DNA of 64,000 bases from Nocardia aurea (GCF_003123685.1 NZ_QCYJ01000162.1:1-64000); one strand, 5' to 3'. Numbered from the stretch's first letter, positions 36,588 to 45,782 are shown. The notes: a model not told the origin generated them from the letters alone. Numbers and translations are program-made.

Positions 36588-37454
36588 TCACAGCGGGGTC
36601 CGGGCGTGATGGCGGGAGGGATCGAGAGGGTTTCGTCGAGCTCCGTTCCAGGCCAATGACAGACAGGCGTCGGCGAGCAGGTCGAGGCTGTCGGGTACGT
36701 GTCGGAAGCTGGGGAAGTCGTTGATGTCGACGATGGTCGGGCCCTCTGGACCCGTGACGATGTCGATGCGGTACAGGTCCAGACCGTAGATGTCGCCGAC
36801 GCGGAGTGCGAGGTCGCTGATCTCGGCGTTCAGTGGTACCGGGCGGTCGACGGTGATATCGGTGGCCAGCGGGGGACTGCGTTCGGTACCGAACAGGCGT
36901 CCGTTGATGGCGTAGACCTTCAGGTCCACGCCGCGGTTGCGGATGTAGGGCTGGCCCAGGAGCAGATTTTCGCTGGTGTGGTGGGTGCGAAGGTTGTCGG
37001 GGTCTTCGGGTCCGTTGACCATCTGTACGAACTGTCCGTCGCTGCCGTCGGCGGGTTTGACGACGAGCGGGAAGTGGTGTGCGGGGACAGTGGCGAAGGT
37101 CGCGGCGTCGGTGGCGGCCCAGGTGGGCGGGACGGGCAGCTGGTGGTGTCGGGCGAGTAGGTGGGCGCGGGCCTTGTCCCGGACGCCGCGGATGGCGCGC
37201 GCGTCGTTGATGGTGGTCAGTCCGGCGTGCGCGGCGGCTTCCAGGAGCCCGAGTCCGGGGCCGCCCGCGACTGTTTTCAGGATCCAGGCGTCGTGGTTGC
37301 CGCTGGTGATGAGGTCGGCGAGATCGAGCAGTTGTGTGCCCGGAGCGACGATGTCGACGTGGTGTCCTCTGTGGCGTAGGCGGTGTGCCAGCGCCATCGG
37401 CAGGCTGTGGTGCCGGTAGCGTTGCTCGAGCAGCAGGCACAGTCGCATGGTCAC
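36588..37454 (-). CDS. ATP-grasp enzyme (RimK/glutathione synthase-like)
   Basis: Predicted ATP-dependent carboxylate-amine ligase. The ATP-grasp core is visible as FPLVVKPADGSDGQFVQ, the LKVYAINGRLFGTERS strand pair, and PTIVDINDFPSFRHV, which carries the metal-binding Asp/Asn. The N-terminal ~90 residues form a pre-ATP-grasp domain (MRLCLLLEQRY). The start is the GTG at 37454, because GAGGAG lies nine bases before it; it overlaps the preceding gene by 4 bases (37451-37454). Substrate unknown. In this operon it follows an unknown protein, the Cys-rich protein and the PP2C-like protein. Confidence 0.75.
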   Translation of the reverse strand: MTMRLCLLLEQRYRHHSLPMALAHRLRHRGHHVDIVAPGTQLLDLADLITSGNHDAWILKTVAGGPGLGLLEAAAHAGLTTINDARAIRGVRDKARAHLLARHHQLPVPPTWAATDAATFATVPAHHFPLVVKPADGSDGQFVQMVNGPEDPDNLRTHHTSENLLLGQPYIRNRGVDLKVYAINGRLFGTERSPPLATDITVDRPVPLNAEISDLALRVGDIYGLDLYRIDIVTGPEGPTIVDINDFPSFRHVPDSLDLLADACLSLAWNGARRNPLDPSRHHARTPL

Positions 37455-38044
37455 GGCGGCGGACTCCTCAGAGTGTGGATGGTGGCGAGCCGGACCCGGG
37501 TGGTGTCCGGCGGTGGGTGGGCGAGTTGGGCGTTGTGCAGGCGTTGTGGGGTGTGCCAGTCGGTGAGGATCAGCTCGTATAGCGCGTGCAGCGCCGCGGT
37601 GGCCGTGGTGGGCAACGCAGTGATCGTGTGCGCCCAGGGGTCGGTGACAAGAGGTTGTGGTGTCGTCTGGGATGGCTTGGTCCCGTTGCGGGGCGGGCGG
37701 CGCCCGGGAGTCAGCCACAGGTAGGCGGGTCCGGCGTAGATACGGGTGTCGGGCAGGCTCAGCACGGTGGCGTGGGCGGTGTCGGTGGTGGCGGTGTCGG
37801 GGATGGTCGGGGCGAGACGTACATGTAGGAACCACACCGGGTTTCGTGTAGCAGGTGGGTGCAGGTAGTCGTAGCCGAGGCTGATCGATCCGGTGACTGG
37901 TCCTCGGGCACGGAGGACGGGGTCACCGCGGATGTCGAACAGGGTTGTGGTGGACAGGGTTTGCGGTTCGGAGGGGGACATGGGTCTGAGGGGAGGAATC
38001 GGTGCGCACAGGGCACCCGTCGGTCGGTGAGATGTCGGAGACAC
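37451..38044 (-). CDS. Hypothetical protein coupled to ATP-grasp gene
   Basis: A 197-residue protein if it starts at the GTG at 38044, directly after the upstream gene's TGA (TGAGTG), which suggests translational coupling; the ATG at 37981 is the alternative. The recognisable part is TTTLFDIRGDPVLRARGPVT, then FLHVRLAPT and helical LHALYELILTDWHTPQRL. The family is unknown to me. It overlaps the ATP-grasp gene by 4 bases, so the products are probably made together. Confidence 0.55.
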   Translation of the reverse strand: MSPTSHRPTGALCAPIPPLRPMSPSEPQTLSTTTLFDIRGDPVLRARGPVTGSISLGYDYLHPPATRNPVWFLHVRLAPTIPDTATTDTAHATVLSLPDTRIYAGPAYLWLTPGRRPPRNGTKPSQTTPQPLVTDPWAHTITALPTTATAALHALYELILTDWHTPQRLHNAQLAHPPPDTTRVRLATIHTLRSPPP

Positions 38045-39040
38045 TCAGCCGGAGGCTGCGGGGCCGATGGTGTAGTCGATGTCGATGCGGAAGGGGTCGT
38101 CGCGCTGGCGGATGGCCTGGGGCGCGGCGGGGTCGTCGATGAGAAAGTCGAGTCTGGTGCGGGTCGAGCCGGGAAGGATCGCTTGCAGGGCTCGGGGGGC
38201 CAAGGCTGGTGAGACCGTCCAGTGGTGGGGCTCCTCGACGTCGACGGCTCGACCGTGCTCCTGTGTCTGCGCCTGATAGCGGGCGGTCACGGTGACTGCG
38301 GGCAAGGCCGGGGCGGGCTCGGTGTATTGCCAGTGTCCTCCGGTGATGGCGGCGACGAATTGGTGTCGGCGTGCGCAGCGGGGCCAGATCACATCGGAGG
38401 TGTCCGTGGCCCACAGCAGTGCGACCGCGGCCGACCATGCCTGAGTCTGGGTGAGTTTTCCGGATTCGGCGTCGGTGAGGGTCGCGTCGAGTTGCCACCA
38501 GAGCGGGTAGTTGGGTTCGTTGCTGCCCGGGGCCATGTGGCGGACGCTGGGGATCTGGGTGGCCATCTGGTCGAGCAGGGTCCGCAGTTCCCGTAGCGCG
38601 GGAGCGGCCTCGAAGGTTTCGGTGTTGCGCAGTGATTCGAGGATGGTCGCGTTCAGAGCGACCAGGAACGATCTGTCCGCGACGGACTCGGTCACGGCGA
38701 TATCGACGGTGCGGGTCAGTGACAGGGAGATGGCATACCAGCTGTGCTGCTGCTCGCGCCACCGTAACGCTATCGGCACGATGACCGCGATAGCGGCGTC
38801 GATCAGCGTGAGGTACCCGGTGAGGACGCCGGCGCCGACCGTGGCGGTGACGAGGTCGTGGGCGGCCCGGCGGGCGAGGTCGCGACGCACCTGTGTCAGG
38901 CAGGTCAGGCAGGTGAGGTCGGTGCGGGAGGAGGCGTAGGTCGGTCGGGCCTCGATGACAGGTAGTTCGCACAAGGTGCGCTGCCCGGAGTAGGTGGCGT
39001 GACAGTCGGTGCTGCTGGTCTCGGACCAGCACAGTTGCAT
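38045..39040 (-). CDS. Cys-rich N-terminus protein with hydrophobic segment
   Basis: A 331-residue protein. The N-terminus has Cys at CWSETSSTDCHATYSGQRTL, then LCELP and DLTCLTCLTQ, which suggests a zinc-ribbon. Residues ~65-95 (VTATVGAGVLTGYLTLIDAA followed by IAVIVPIAL) are hydrophobic enough for a membrane hairpin or buried helix. The C-terminal half is soluble. The ATG at 39040 follows AAAGGA. Directly before the coupled unknown and ATP-grasp genes. Function not recognised. Confidence 0.55.
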   Translation of the reverse strand: MQLCWSETSSTDCHATYSGQRTLCELPVIEARPTYASSRTDLTCLTCLTQVRRDLARRAAHDLVTATVGAGVLTGYLTLIDAAIAVIVPIALRWREQQHSWYAISLSLTRTVDIAVTESVADRSFLVALNATILESLRNTETFEAAPALRELRTLLDQMATQIPSVRHMAPGSNEPNYPLWWQLDATLTDAESGKLTQTQAWSAAVALLWATDTSDVIWPRCARRHQFVAAITGGHWQYTEPAPALPAVTVTARYQAQTQEHGRAVDVEEPHHWTVSPALAPRALQAILPGSTRTRLDFLIDDPAAPQAIRQRDDPFRIDIDYTIGPAASG

Positions 39041-39147
39041 GGGGTCGTCCTTTGATCGGGTTTCCTGGGGGCATCGCCGAGTCCGCTCCCCGGGTCGCGG
39101 CGGTAGATAGACGGCGCGCGCCGATGTCGGGGTTGTTGTCGCGGTGA

Positions 39148-39963
39148 TCAGTCGGTGTCGTGCAGGGCGATCCTGCGCGTGAACGGACCCGGCGTCGGAT
39201 CGTCGAGCGGCAGGCGAAGTACGAGCGCGGCGGGGCTGTCGGCGCGGGTTCGCGCGACGCGTTCGGCCCACCGGGTCAGCCAGTGCGCGGCGCGGCACGC
39301 TGTGGACGCTGTGGCCAGCGCGTGGGCGATGGCCCGCGGGGGCAGGAATTCGTGGACACCCGCGGTGGTGAGTACGACGTGCGTGGGCCGTCGCCAGGGG
39401 TGTGCGGCGCGGCACCAGTGCCGGTTCTCGGGTGCGTCGTTTCCGGACAGCGACGGTGACCCGGTTTCGGTGAGGTGGTGATCGGTGGTGTGCTGGAGCA
39501 GTTCGCCGGTGTCGAAATACAGCCAGGCGCGGGAATTTCCGAGCCAGCCGAGGTGGACGTCACCGCTTGGCGTGACGAGCGCGACGACGAGGGCGGTGTC
39601 GGGGCGACGGTGGACGCATTCACGGTCTTGGAAGGCTGACAGCGCGTGTTGTTGTGTCCCGGTGGCGAATTCGGTGTGCAGGGGCAAGGCGACTCTTGCC
39701 AGTTCGAACAGATACGCGGGGTCGTCGCGGTGGTCGAACGCGGCCCTGTACGCGGTGACCGCGCGCACGCCGGCCTGGGCGATGACCTCGGATCCCTTGG
39801 TCGAGTTCGACGCGGCCGCCACGGCCGCGACCACGTACGCGTCGCCGGGGCCGTAGCGGTGTCCGGTGGCGCCGCGCTGCGCGGGGTGGGGGGCGGGCAG
39901 GGGAGCGGCACCGACATCGAATTCTGTACGGGAGCCGCGATAGCTTTGGCGGACCGAAGACAT
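39148..39963 (-). CDS. PP2C-like protein with degenerate active site
   Basis: A 271-residue protein with the PPM/PP2C fold order: a strand VVAAVAAASNSTKGSEVIA in place of VVADGMGG, then VHLGWLGNSRAWLYFDTG, HTTDHHLTETG, and VVLTTAGVHEFL in place of the DG metal motif. Three metal-binding Asp positions read Ala, Asn and Ala, so phosphatase activity is unlikely and a binding role is more probable. The start has a strong GGGAGGAG site. Near the Cys-rich, ATP-grasp and metallohydrolase genes. Confidence 0.65.
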   Translation of the reverse strand: MSSVRQSYRGSRTEFDVGAAPLPAPHPAQRGATGHRYGPGDAYVVAAVAAASNSTKGSEVIAQAGVRAVTAYRAAFDHRDDPAYLFELARVALPLHTEFATGTQQHALSAFQDRECVHRRPDTALVVALVTPSGDVHLGWLGNSRAWLYFDTGELLQHTTDHHLTETGSPSLSGNDAPENRHWCRAAHPWRRPTHVVLTTAGVHEFLPPRAIAHALATASTACRAAHWLTRWAERVARTRADSPAALVLRLPLDDPTPGPFTRRIALHDTD

Positions 39964-40102
39964 GAGTGTGCTCCTCCCATAACGGGATCGATGACATGCG
40001 GGTGACTCGTTGGCAGCGTGGGCGGGTGGGCCCGGGCGGCGTGGTGAGTCGCGGATCGTTGTGCGGCAGTGCTGTTCTGGTCCGGTGGTGATCGGGTGCG
40101 AT

Positions 40103-40612
40103 CTAGTCGATGTGGGCTCCGGCGTCGGCGAGGCAGGCGCGCATGAGCCACGCGGTCTCGGTGCCGAGGGCGATCTCGAGCAGGTGGCACAGGATCGCGG
40201 TGAAGGCCGCGCCGTGGCCCGGTTCGCCCGCGAAAGGTTGCAGGTGATGGGCTAGTTCGTGCAGGATCACCAGCTCCCGCAACAGTGCGCGGTTGTGCAA
40301 GGGAATGGCGATGGTCGCGGTGGCGGGTTCGTAGTGCGCGCGGGTCGGACCGCGGCGGTCGCGGACGGTGACCGCGACCGCGGCACGGTCGTATCGGGTG
40401 CGGACCGCGGGCAGGGCCAGGACGGTGTCGGCGTAGGTCTTGATCGACTCGAGCGACACCACCCGCCGCTCCTCGGGCAGGGTGAGGCGGGATCCGAAGA
40501 TCTCGACTTGGCGGCCGGGTGTCCGGGCGGCCAGGTCGAAAATGGACCGCACCATCTGCTCGGCGGCGTGGACCCGGCTGCGTTGCGTGTCGCGGGTGGC
40601 GTGGCGGGTCAT
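40103..40612 (-). CDS. TIGR04338-family metallohydrolase
   Basis: Probable zinc metalloprotein of a Mycobacteriales-associated family. The N-terminal AAEQMVRSIFDLAA and FGSRLTLPEERRV, the VTVRDRRGPTRAHYEPATAT strand region and the active-site ILHELAHHLQPF (HExxH) match that family as I know it. Length 169 is normal. Its ATG overlaps the stop of the DUF2786 C-terminal frame by ATGA (40609-40612). Peptidase activity is possible but unproven for the family. Confidence 0.75.
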   Translation of the reverse strand: MTRHATRDTQRSRVHAAEQMVRSIFDLAARTPGRQVEIFGSRLTLPEERRVVSLESIKTYADTVLALPAVRTRYDRAAVAVTVRDRRGPTRAHYEPATATIAIPLHNRALLRELVILHELAHHLQPFAGEPGHGAAFTAILCHLLEIALGTETAWLMRACLADAGAHID

Positions 40613-41389
40613 GAACGCAGCCGCGGGTGTGGTGCGGGAAGGGCAGGTTGGTCGGTGAGGCGGGCACGCTGCCCGGCTTGGCGCCCGGCAATGATCGCCT
40701 TGGGTGCGGGGCGACGCCGCCGCTTGCCGGGATTCCGGCGGCCGCGTGCGCGACTGTTCACGCGGTAGAAGTCAGAGACTTCGAGTTGTTTGTCGCGCAG
40801 TACCAGCGCTGTGGAGGGCCCGGATGCGCTCGCGTCGGTGGTCGCGATCAATGTGTGCGCGGGCGGCGTCGCGGGCCGCGGTGAGGCGTTCGCCGATCTT
40901 GGCGGCGAACGCGTTCTGGAACGCGATCCGCGCGGTGGTCCCGTGGACCGGTGTCCCGATCTTGGGTTTGGTGCGGTGTAGGCGCGAGCGCAGGTAGGCG
41001 CGTGAGGCGCGCACCATCTGCGTGAGCAGCCGCGTATAGAGCAGTTCGACCGCGGCGATGTCGGTTTCCATGCCGAACGCCATCACCCAGGTCGAATCAC
41101 GGGCGATGTCCACACGCACGTCGTTGGCACCGGAGATCGCGAGGAACAACCCCACGTAGGTGGCCAGGCCCCGGGTGCCGCGTTCACCGATGGTGATCTG
41201 ACGCGCGATCGGTGTACTGCGGGTGGCGCCGGGGTCGGTGGCTCGTGCCAGGGCGAGGTCGATCGAGTGGCGCGTGGCGAGTTCCTGCGCGTGGACGAGG
41301 AACACGTGTGCTTCGTGGGGATTGTCGGTGCCCTCGCACTGGCGCAGCAGCGCGGCGATGCGCTGCAGGTAGCGGTCGGAGGTAGTCAC
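40609..41389 (-). pseudogene. DUF2786 protein with a frame break
   Basis: The upstream frame (41389 to ~40850) begins YLQRIAALLRQCEGTDNPHE and HVFLVHAQELATRHSIDLAL, the DUF2786 N-terminal signature. It continues with a helical domain containing TRLLTQMVRASRAY. The expected C-terminal block ALVLRDKQLEVSDFYRVNSR, with its basic Arg/Lys-rich end, is found in another frame from ~40845 to 40609. The ATGA overlap with the next gene supports that this second frame is the native end. One indel near 40840 breaks the gene; without it the product would be ~260 residues. Its start overlaps the upstream gene by 4 bases. Confidence 0.65.
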
Positions 41390-42057
41390 GGTCGATCACC
41401 GCCGAACATCGCCGAGGTCATGAGGAGCAGTTGCAGCGGGTCGGTGCCGCTGGCGGGGTCCGCGGACGCGCGGATCTGGCGGACTCGATGCAGCAGTGAG
41501 GGTGTGTGCACGTCGATGCCGGTGATCTCGGGGTTGGTGTCGGTCGCGGCGATGGTGAGGACGCGGTATTCGGTCAGCGGCAACTGGATGGCGTACCAGG
41601 CCTCGATCGGTCGCGGTGGCCGCGGTTCACTCGGTGGTGTCCGTGACCAGAGTCGGCAGTCGCATCGGGGATCGTCGCATTCGGTGCTGCGTGACTCCGG
41701 ATGCGGGTTGTATCGGTGGATCCGTCCGGCCAGCACCGGGCAGGCCTGTGTGCTGTATTCGGCGCAGGCGGGATGGAGGCCGGGCTCGGAAGCGACTCCG
41801 AGGGCATAGTCGTCGGGGCGCAGGAAGACCACGACCTGGTCGGTGAGCGGGGTACCGCAGACCTGGCACAGTCGACGATTGAGGATTTCGCGCAGACGTC
41901 GCGCGTCGATGCGACCCCATACCGGCCGATAGGAGCGATCGCGGTGGGCCAAGGTGATGTAGGGCACGGCCATCCCGTGCGACTGGGGTGCGTCGGTGAG
42001 AGCAGCAGGAACAGCGGAACGGCTTTCGCTCGCGGGTGGCGGGGTGCGGTCGGTCAA
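41386..42057 (-). CDS. Actinobacterial Cys-containing hypothetical protein
   Basis: The conserved part, MAVPYITLAHRDRSYRPVWG, then LCQVCGTPLTDQVVVFLRP, HPACAEYSTQACPVL and TECDDPRCDC, shows several Cys pairs and a His that would bind zinc. It resembles a family I have seen in actinobacterial accessory regions but cannot name. The TTG at 42057 has GGAG in front; a GTG at 42192 and the internal ATG before AVPYIT are alternatives. It overlaps the DUF2786 start by 4 bases. Confidence 0.55.
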   Translation of the reverse strand: MTDRTPPPASESRSAVPAALTDAPQSHGMAVPYITLAHRDRSYRPVWGRIDARRLREILNRRLCQVCGTPLTDQVVVFLRPDDYALGVASEPGLHPACAEYSTQACPVLAGRIHRYNPHPESRSTECDDPRCDCRLWSRTPPSEPRPPRPIEAWYAIQLPLTEYRVLTIAATDTNPEITGIDVHTPSLLHRVRQIRASADPASGTDPLQLLLMTSAMFGGDRP

Positions 42058-42410
42058 CGAGACTCCATGGGCGGCGGCGGTGAGCAGGTCACCGGAATCG
42101 ATCTCGATTCCCGCCGTATGGACGGGCGGGAAACGACTGGGAGGAGAGCAGTCGTCTGCTCGATGTTGTGGCGTGCTGCGGCGGATGGTCACGCCGCCTG
42201 ATGGCTTCGGTCCCTGTGGTCGACCGCAGGCGATGGCTGCCGATGTCGATCCGATGGGTCGTGTGCGTGGGGTGGCTATGGTGGTGGCGTGAGCTCTGGA
42301 ACGGGTGAATTGCCGCGAGTGTCAGCGGGATCGAGGTCGCAGGTTGCCGCCGAGGTGCTGGGGGCGATATCGGATCACGAGCTCGTGGATGGGTCTGTGA
42401 CTTCGCCGCG

Positions 42411-43187
42411 GTGCCACGCCCGAGCGGGCTGGTGGCGCGGGATCTGTTGAGTCAATGGCAGTTTCGGTTGGATCGGGTCCCGTTCGGGGCTCTGGCCACG
42501 GTGGCGGATCTGTGGGATGTGGCCGCGCAGACGCACGGGGCGGCAGAGGCCGACCCGCCTATTTCCGATGCGGTGGTCGCGGCGTTGTTCGATATCAGCG
42601 GGCCGATCACACGTTTGGGACCGGATCGCACCCGCGACGCGGTTCAGCAGTTGGGTGTGGCTCGTGCGACGGTCGAGTTGGCGTGGCGGATGGCTTCTGC
42701 CGAGAGCGCATTGTGCCTGGACGGTGATACCCGACCGTGGCTCGGCATCGAAGAGATGATCGCGGTCCTGACCGACCATCCGGCTCAGCAATGGGGCCCG
42801 CGCGAGATGATGGTGATGACAGCCGCGCTGCACATGCATCTGGCACTGATCGGTGATGCTCTGCTGCGCATCAGCGAATGGCCCGCCCCGGCACTGTCGT
42901 GGCACCAGCAGCCGGACATGCTGGTCGCCACGCAAGAACTGCTGACCTCACCGGATCCGCTGCAGGCGTCGGTCCGGGCCGTCGACGACCCGGACCGCGA
43001 ACTGGTTGTCGCGTTGTTTCCCACCGAAGTGCCGCGGCCGCGGCAGTGGTGGGACTGGGAGGTAGGCCAGAGGACCAGCACCGGTTTCGAGTCGGCCGCG
43101 ACCGGACGGAAGCCATCGCTGCTCGCTGCACGATTCGCCGCGCAGGGCTGGATCGCCGAGATATCCGGCCGGGCGGACGCGTTCTAG
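42411..43187 (+). CDS. Hypothetical protein, possibly N-terminally frameshifted
   Basis: A 258-residue plus-strand protein, unusual in this minus-strand block. Helical (DLLSQWQFRLDRVPFGALAT, MMVMTAALHMHLALIGDALL), ending GWIAEISGRADAF. The GTG at 42411 has no ribosome site. A frame starting GTG at 42289 (MSSGTGELPRV, then VAAEVLGAISDHELVDG) could supply the true N-terminus if one G in the GGG run near 42390 were absent. The family is unknown. Its end overlaps the convergent minus-strand gene by 4 bases. Confidence 0.55.
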   Translation: MPRPSGLVARDLLSQWQFRLDRVPFGALATVADLWDVAAQTHGAAEADPPISDAVVAALFDISGPITRLGPDRTRDAVQQLGVARATVELAWRMASAESALCLDGDTRPWLGIEEMIAVLTDHPAQQWGPREMMVMTAALHMHLALIGDALLRISEWPAPALSWHQQPDMLVATQELLTSPDPLQASVRAVDDPDRELVVALFPTEVPRPRQWWDWEVGQRTSTGFESAATGRKPSLLAARFAAQGWIAEISGRADAF

Positions 43188-43456
43188 CCAGTGGCCTGCG
43201 GCGAGGGCTGTCCGTCGGTGAACAGTTCCTTGTATTTGAGGTCGAGCACAGCCCCGCCCGCAGTTTCTCCGTAGGTCATGAACTCCGTCGTGAGAATTTT
43301 CCTGGCCAAGGTCTCGACCTGCCTGATCGCGGCGTCGGCATCACTGCCGTGGAGAACGCGGATATGAGGGATCAGATGAGTTATCCACACCGCGAGCGGA
43401 GCCGGTTCCTCGAGGGTGATGGTGATATTTGTGGGACCGAGGGTGTAGGAGAGCAT
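43184..43456 (-). CDS. Small hypothetical protein (90 aa)
   Basis: The start at the ATG at 43456 follows AGGAAG. The protein is beta then helical: MLSYTLGPTNITITLEEPAP, DADAAIRQVETLARKILTTE. Not recognised. Convergent 4-base overlap with the plus-strand gene. Confidence 0.6.
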   Translation of the reverse strand: MLSYTLGPTNITITLEEPAPLAVWITHLIPHIRVLHGSDADAAIRQVETLARKILTTEFMTYGETAGGAVLDLKYKELFTDGQPSPQATG

Positions 43457-43644
43457 CGGAGCTTCCTGGTGGCTGGTTGGGAGGGCGCCGCGTTCGGGGT
43501 CGGACGCGGTTGTAGAAGCAGAACTCTCGACATGCTCGACGGGTGCCGTCGTTCGATGACGCTGCTGCGGGTCGCGGGAGTCGGGCTGCAGGAAGGACCG
43601 GGCACGGTTCGGGTCGGTGTCTGCAATTCGCTGCGGAGTCGGGA

Positions 43645-44388
43645 TCATTCGAGGTGGGTTCGGGCGCGTTCGACAGCATCGCGCAGCGCCTGATCGCGCA
43701 AGGGGTGCCGGTCGGCGAGTTCGGCGGCGGTGGTAGCGAACGAGACGACGTCCCACGCATCCAATGCCGACAGAGTCTCTGGTAAGGCGTCGGCGAATTC
43801 GGCCAGCCTGTGCAGGGTTTCGACCTGCGAACTGCTCAGGATGTCATCGACGTCGCCATATTCGCGGTACAGCTCGACTGCGGCGGTGATGAGCAAGCCC
43901 AAGTCGGCGACGATCGCCGCGACGGCGTCGTCGGGTGCGGAGTTGGCGGCGTGCCAGCCGTCGGTGAACAGGCTCATGATCTGTACTGCTCCGCCGCCGA
44001 CGGGCAGTCCCCGCAGCGCCTCGCGCACTCGGGCATCGGTGGCCGGGATCAGGGGTTGTCCGGCCGCGTGTGCCTCGCGGCCGATCCGGCGCCAGTCGAC
44101 AGGGTCGCCGTGGGGCGTCCATGGCGGGGCCGGGTGGTGGGTGCACGGGCAGCCGAATGTGCCGCAACGGACCGGGTCGGCACCGATAGCGCGTTCTGCG
44201 GGATGCCCGCACGCGCACAGCGGAGTCGGTGAATGATCGTGCGGGATAGGGGTGTCGGCGCGGAGGTGGTTGTCGGCGTCGGACCACTGCCGTGGCAGCA
44301 TCTTGCCGGTCAACCACGCGGGTTGTGCCGCGGTGATCGGGACGCCGCAGGTGGCGCACAGGGGCGGGGGCTGGTGTGGGTTCGCCAT
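43645..44388 (-). CDS. Cys-rich hypothetical protein (247 aa)
   Basis: The start at the ATG at 44388 (MANPHQPPPLCATCG) has GAGGGA upstream. Residues 10-85 contain CATCG, CACGHPAERA and CGTFGCPCTHH, a likely zinc-binding region. The C-terminal 150 residues are helical (ITAAVELYREYGDVDDILSS, LRDQALRDAVERARTHLE). Family unknown. Confidence 0.55.
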   Translation of the reverse strand: MANPHQPPPLCATCGVPITAAQPAWLTGKMLPRQWSDADNHLRADTPIPHDHSPTPLCACGHPAERAIGADPVRCGTFGCPCTHHPAPPWTPHGDPVDWRRIGREAHAAGQPLIPATDARVREALRGLPVGGGAVQIMSLFTDGWHAANSAPDDAVAAIVADLGLLITAAVELYREYGDVDDILSSSQVETLHRLAEFADALPETLSALDAWDVVSFATTAAELADRHPLRDQALRDAVERARTHLE

Positions 44389-44414
44389 GATGGGGTGTCC
44401 CTCGGTGAGGTTGG

Positions 44415-44765
44415 TCAGCGTGCCGATCGGCGCACTCGCCACCAGCTCGGGCCCAACGCGGTAGCGAGTTCGGCGAGGTGGTCGATGAATGCGTCGGCGG
44501 CGGGGCCCTCGACGGTGATCGTGGTGTAGTCGCCTCCGCCGCCGATGGAGCGTGTGTGGGCGCCGTCGGCGCCGCGCCATGCCACGGTCCGCAACTGTTC
44601 GAGGCGGGCGGTTTCGTCGTCGGTTTCGGGATAGCCGTGTTCGATGGTGAGGTGGCGTTCGCCGCGCATGACGGCCTCGGCTTCACCGAGCAGCGCCGCG
44701 GCGGCTTGCCGGCGCAGCAGCTCCTCGATCGGGGTGCGGGGTTGTTCGCTTTCAGGGCAGGTCAT
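44415..44765 (-). CDS. Hypothetical protein (116 aa)
   Basis: N-terminal helix LLRRQAAAALLGEAEAVMRG, then RTVAWRGADGAHTRSIGGGG, then a helix (DAFIDHLAELATALG). It overlaps the macrodomain gene stop by 14 bases. Not recognised. Confidence 0.5.
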   Translation of the reverse strand: MTCPESEQPRTPIEELLRRQAAAALLGEAEAVMRGERHLTIEHGYPETDDETARLEQLRTVAWRGADGAHTRSIGGGGDYTTITVEGPAADAFIDHLAELATALGPSWWRVRRSAR

Positions 44766-45234
44766 AGACGGTCACCGCGATCCCGCGCCGACACAAATGG
44801 GTGTCGATGAGTGGTGCGATCTGTTCCCAGCGGCCTCCGGCGAGACCGGCGCCGATACGGGGCGTATGGACCGAGGCACCCGCCGCGATCGCGTGGTCGG
44901 CGAGCTTGGTCAGACACCGGGCGACGGCGTCGTAACGGATCGGCGGTGTCGATGTTCGGTTGTCGGCGATACCGTGCTGGCCGATCATGTTCACCACCGA
45001 CACGTTCTCCTCGACCGGGACGAGTTGGATCTCGCCGAGCTCGAACGGTTGCTCACGGGATCTGTGCCACTGCCGGTAGGCGTGTTCGGGTCCTGGCCAG
45101 CGGTCGCTGACCGCGCGAACGAAACCGCGACCCCACCGACCGGCGTTATTGCACATGTGAACCACCAGGAGTGGTCCTTCGCCTTCGGGGGCGGTCGCGT
45201 CACCGGTCGTGTATCGGATCTCGGTGCCGGGCAT
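44752..45234 (-). CDS. Macrodomain protein (ADP-ribose-binding)
   Basis: A 160-residue stand-alone macrodomain. Conserved parts: IRYTTGDATAP, LVVHMCNNAGRWGRGFVRA with the Asn-Gly catalytic-type loop, VSVVNMIGQHGI, and TPRIGAGLAGGRWEQI at the phosphate-binding loop. The ATG at 45234 follows GAGGAG. Likely binds or hydrolyses ADP-ribose derivatives. Confidence 0.8.
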   Translation of the reverse strand: MPGTEIRYTTGDATAPEGEGPLLVVHMCNNAGRWGRGFVRAVSDRWPGPEHAYRQWHRSREQPFELGEIQLVPVEENVSVVNMIGQHGIADNRTSTPPIRYDAVARCLTKLADHAIAAGASVHTPRIGAGLAGGRWEQIAPLIDTHLCRRGIAVTVYDLP

Positions 45235-45280
45235 GTGTTTCTCCTCGATCGATCGGATGCGGCCCGACGTAGATAACTCC

Positions 45281-45508
45281 TCAGGTGCCGTCGGTGCCGC
45301 AATCACTGCACAGTAGGAGGTTGCCGTCGAGGTACCAGTCCCCGCGCACGCAGACGCAGTCCTTCGGTTCGCGGGGCCACTGACGGCCCGCGAAAATCGC
45401 GCGCCCGACCTGAAGATGACCGCCGGTAGCGCAGTCTCGGGCCGGTGCGAGCGTCCAGTGGCCGCCGATGCCGGAAATGTCGGGGAGTTCGGTGACCGGA
45501 TAACTCAT
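45281..45508 (-). CDS. Small Cys-containing protein (75 aa)
   Basis: The ATG at 45508 has an AAAGG site. The sequence has CATGG, CVCVRGDWYLDGN and LLCSDCGTDGT, enough Cys for a small metal site. Located between the macrodomain and NERD genes. Family unknown. Confidence 0.55.
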   Translation of the reverse strand: MSYPVTELPDISGIGGHWTLAPARDCATGGHLQVGRAIFAGRQWPREPKDCVCVRGDWYLDGNLLLCSDCGTDGT

Positions 45509-45782
45509 GGCCGGAACCTTTCTGAGGGAAGCGCAGGTCAGGACCGACCCGATCGCAGGGACGAAGACCGAGATCGCCGGTGTTGACCGCGTGCGTCGGG
45601 GTGACGGTGAGTGGGTATTCCTTTCGCGAATCAGTCAGTGCTGCAACAGTTGTCGAACGACGACCGTGCGTCAGGTCGAGTCTGGGCCCGCGGATCGGAG
45701 TGCTGAGGGGCAGGCGCGGTGGTGAGCGCGCAACGGCGATTTTGACGGCGGCCCGAGAGCAGCGGGTGGACACGCTCCGGTC

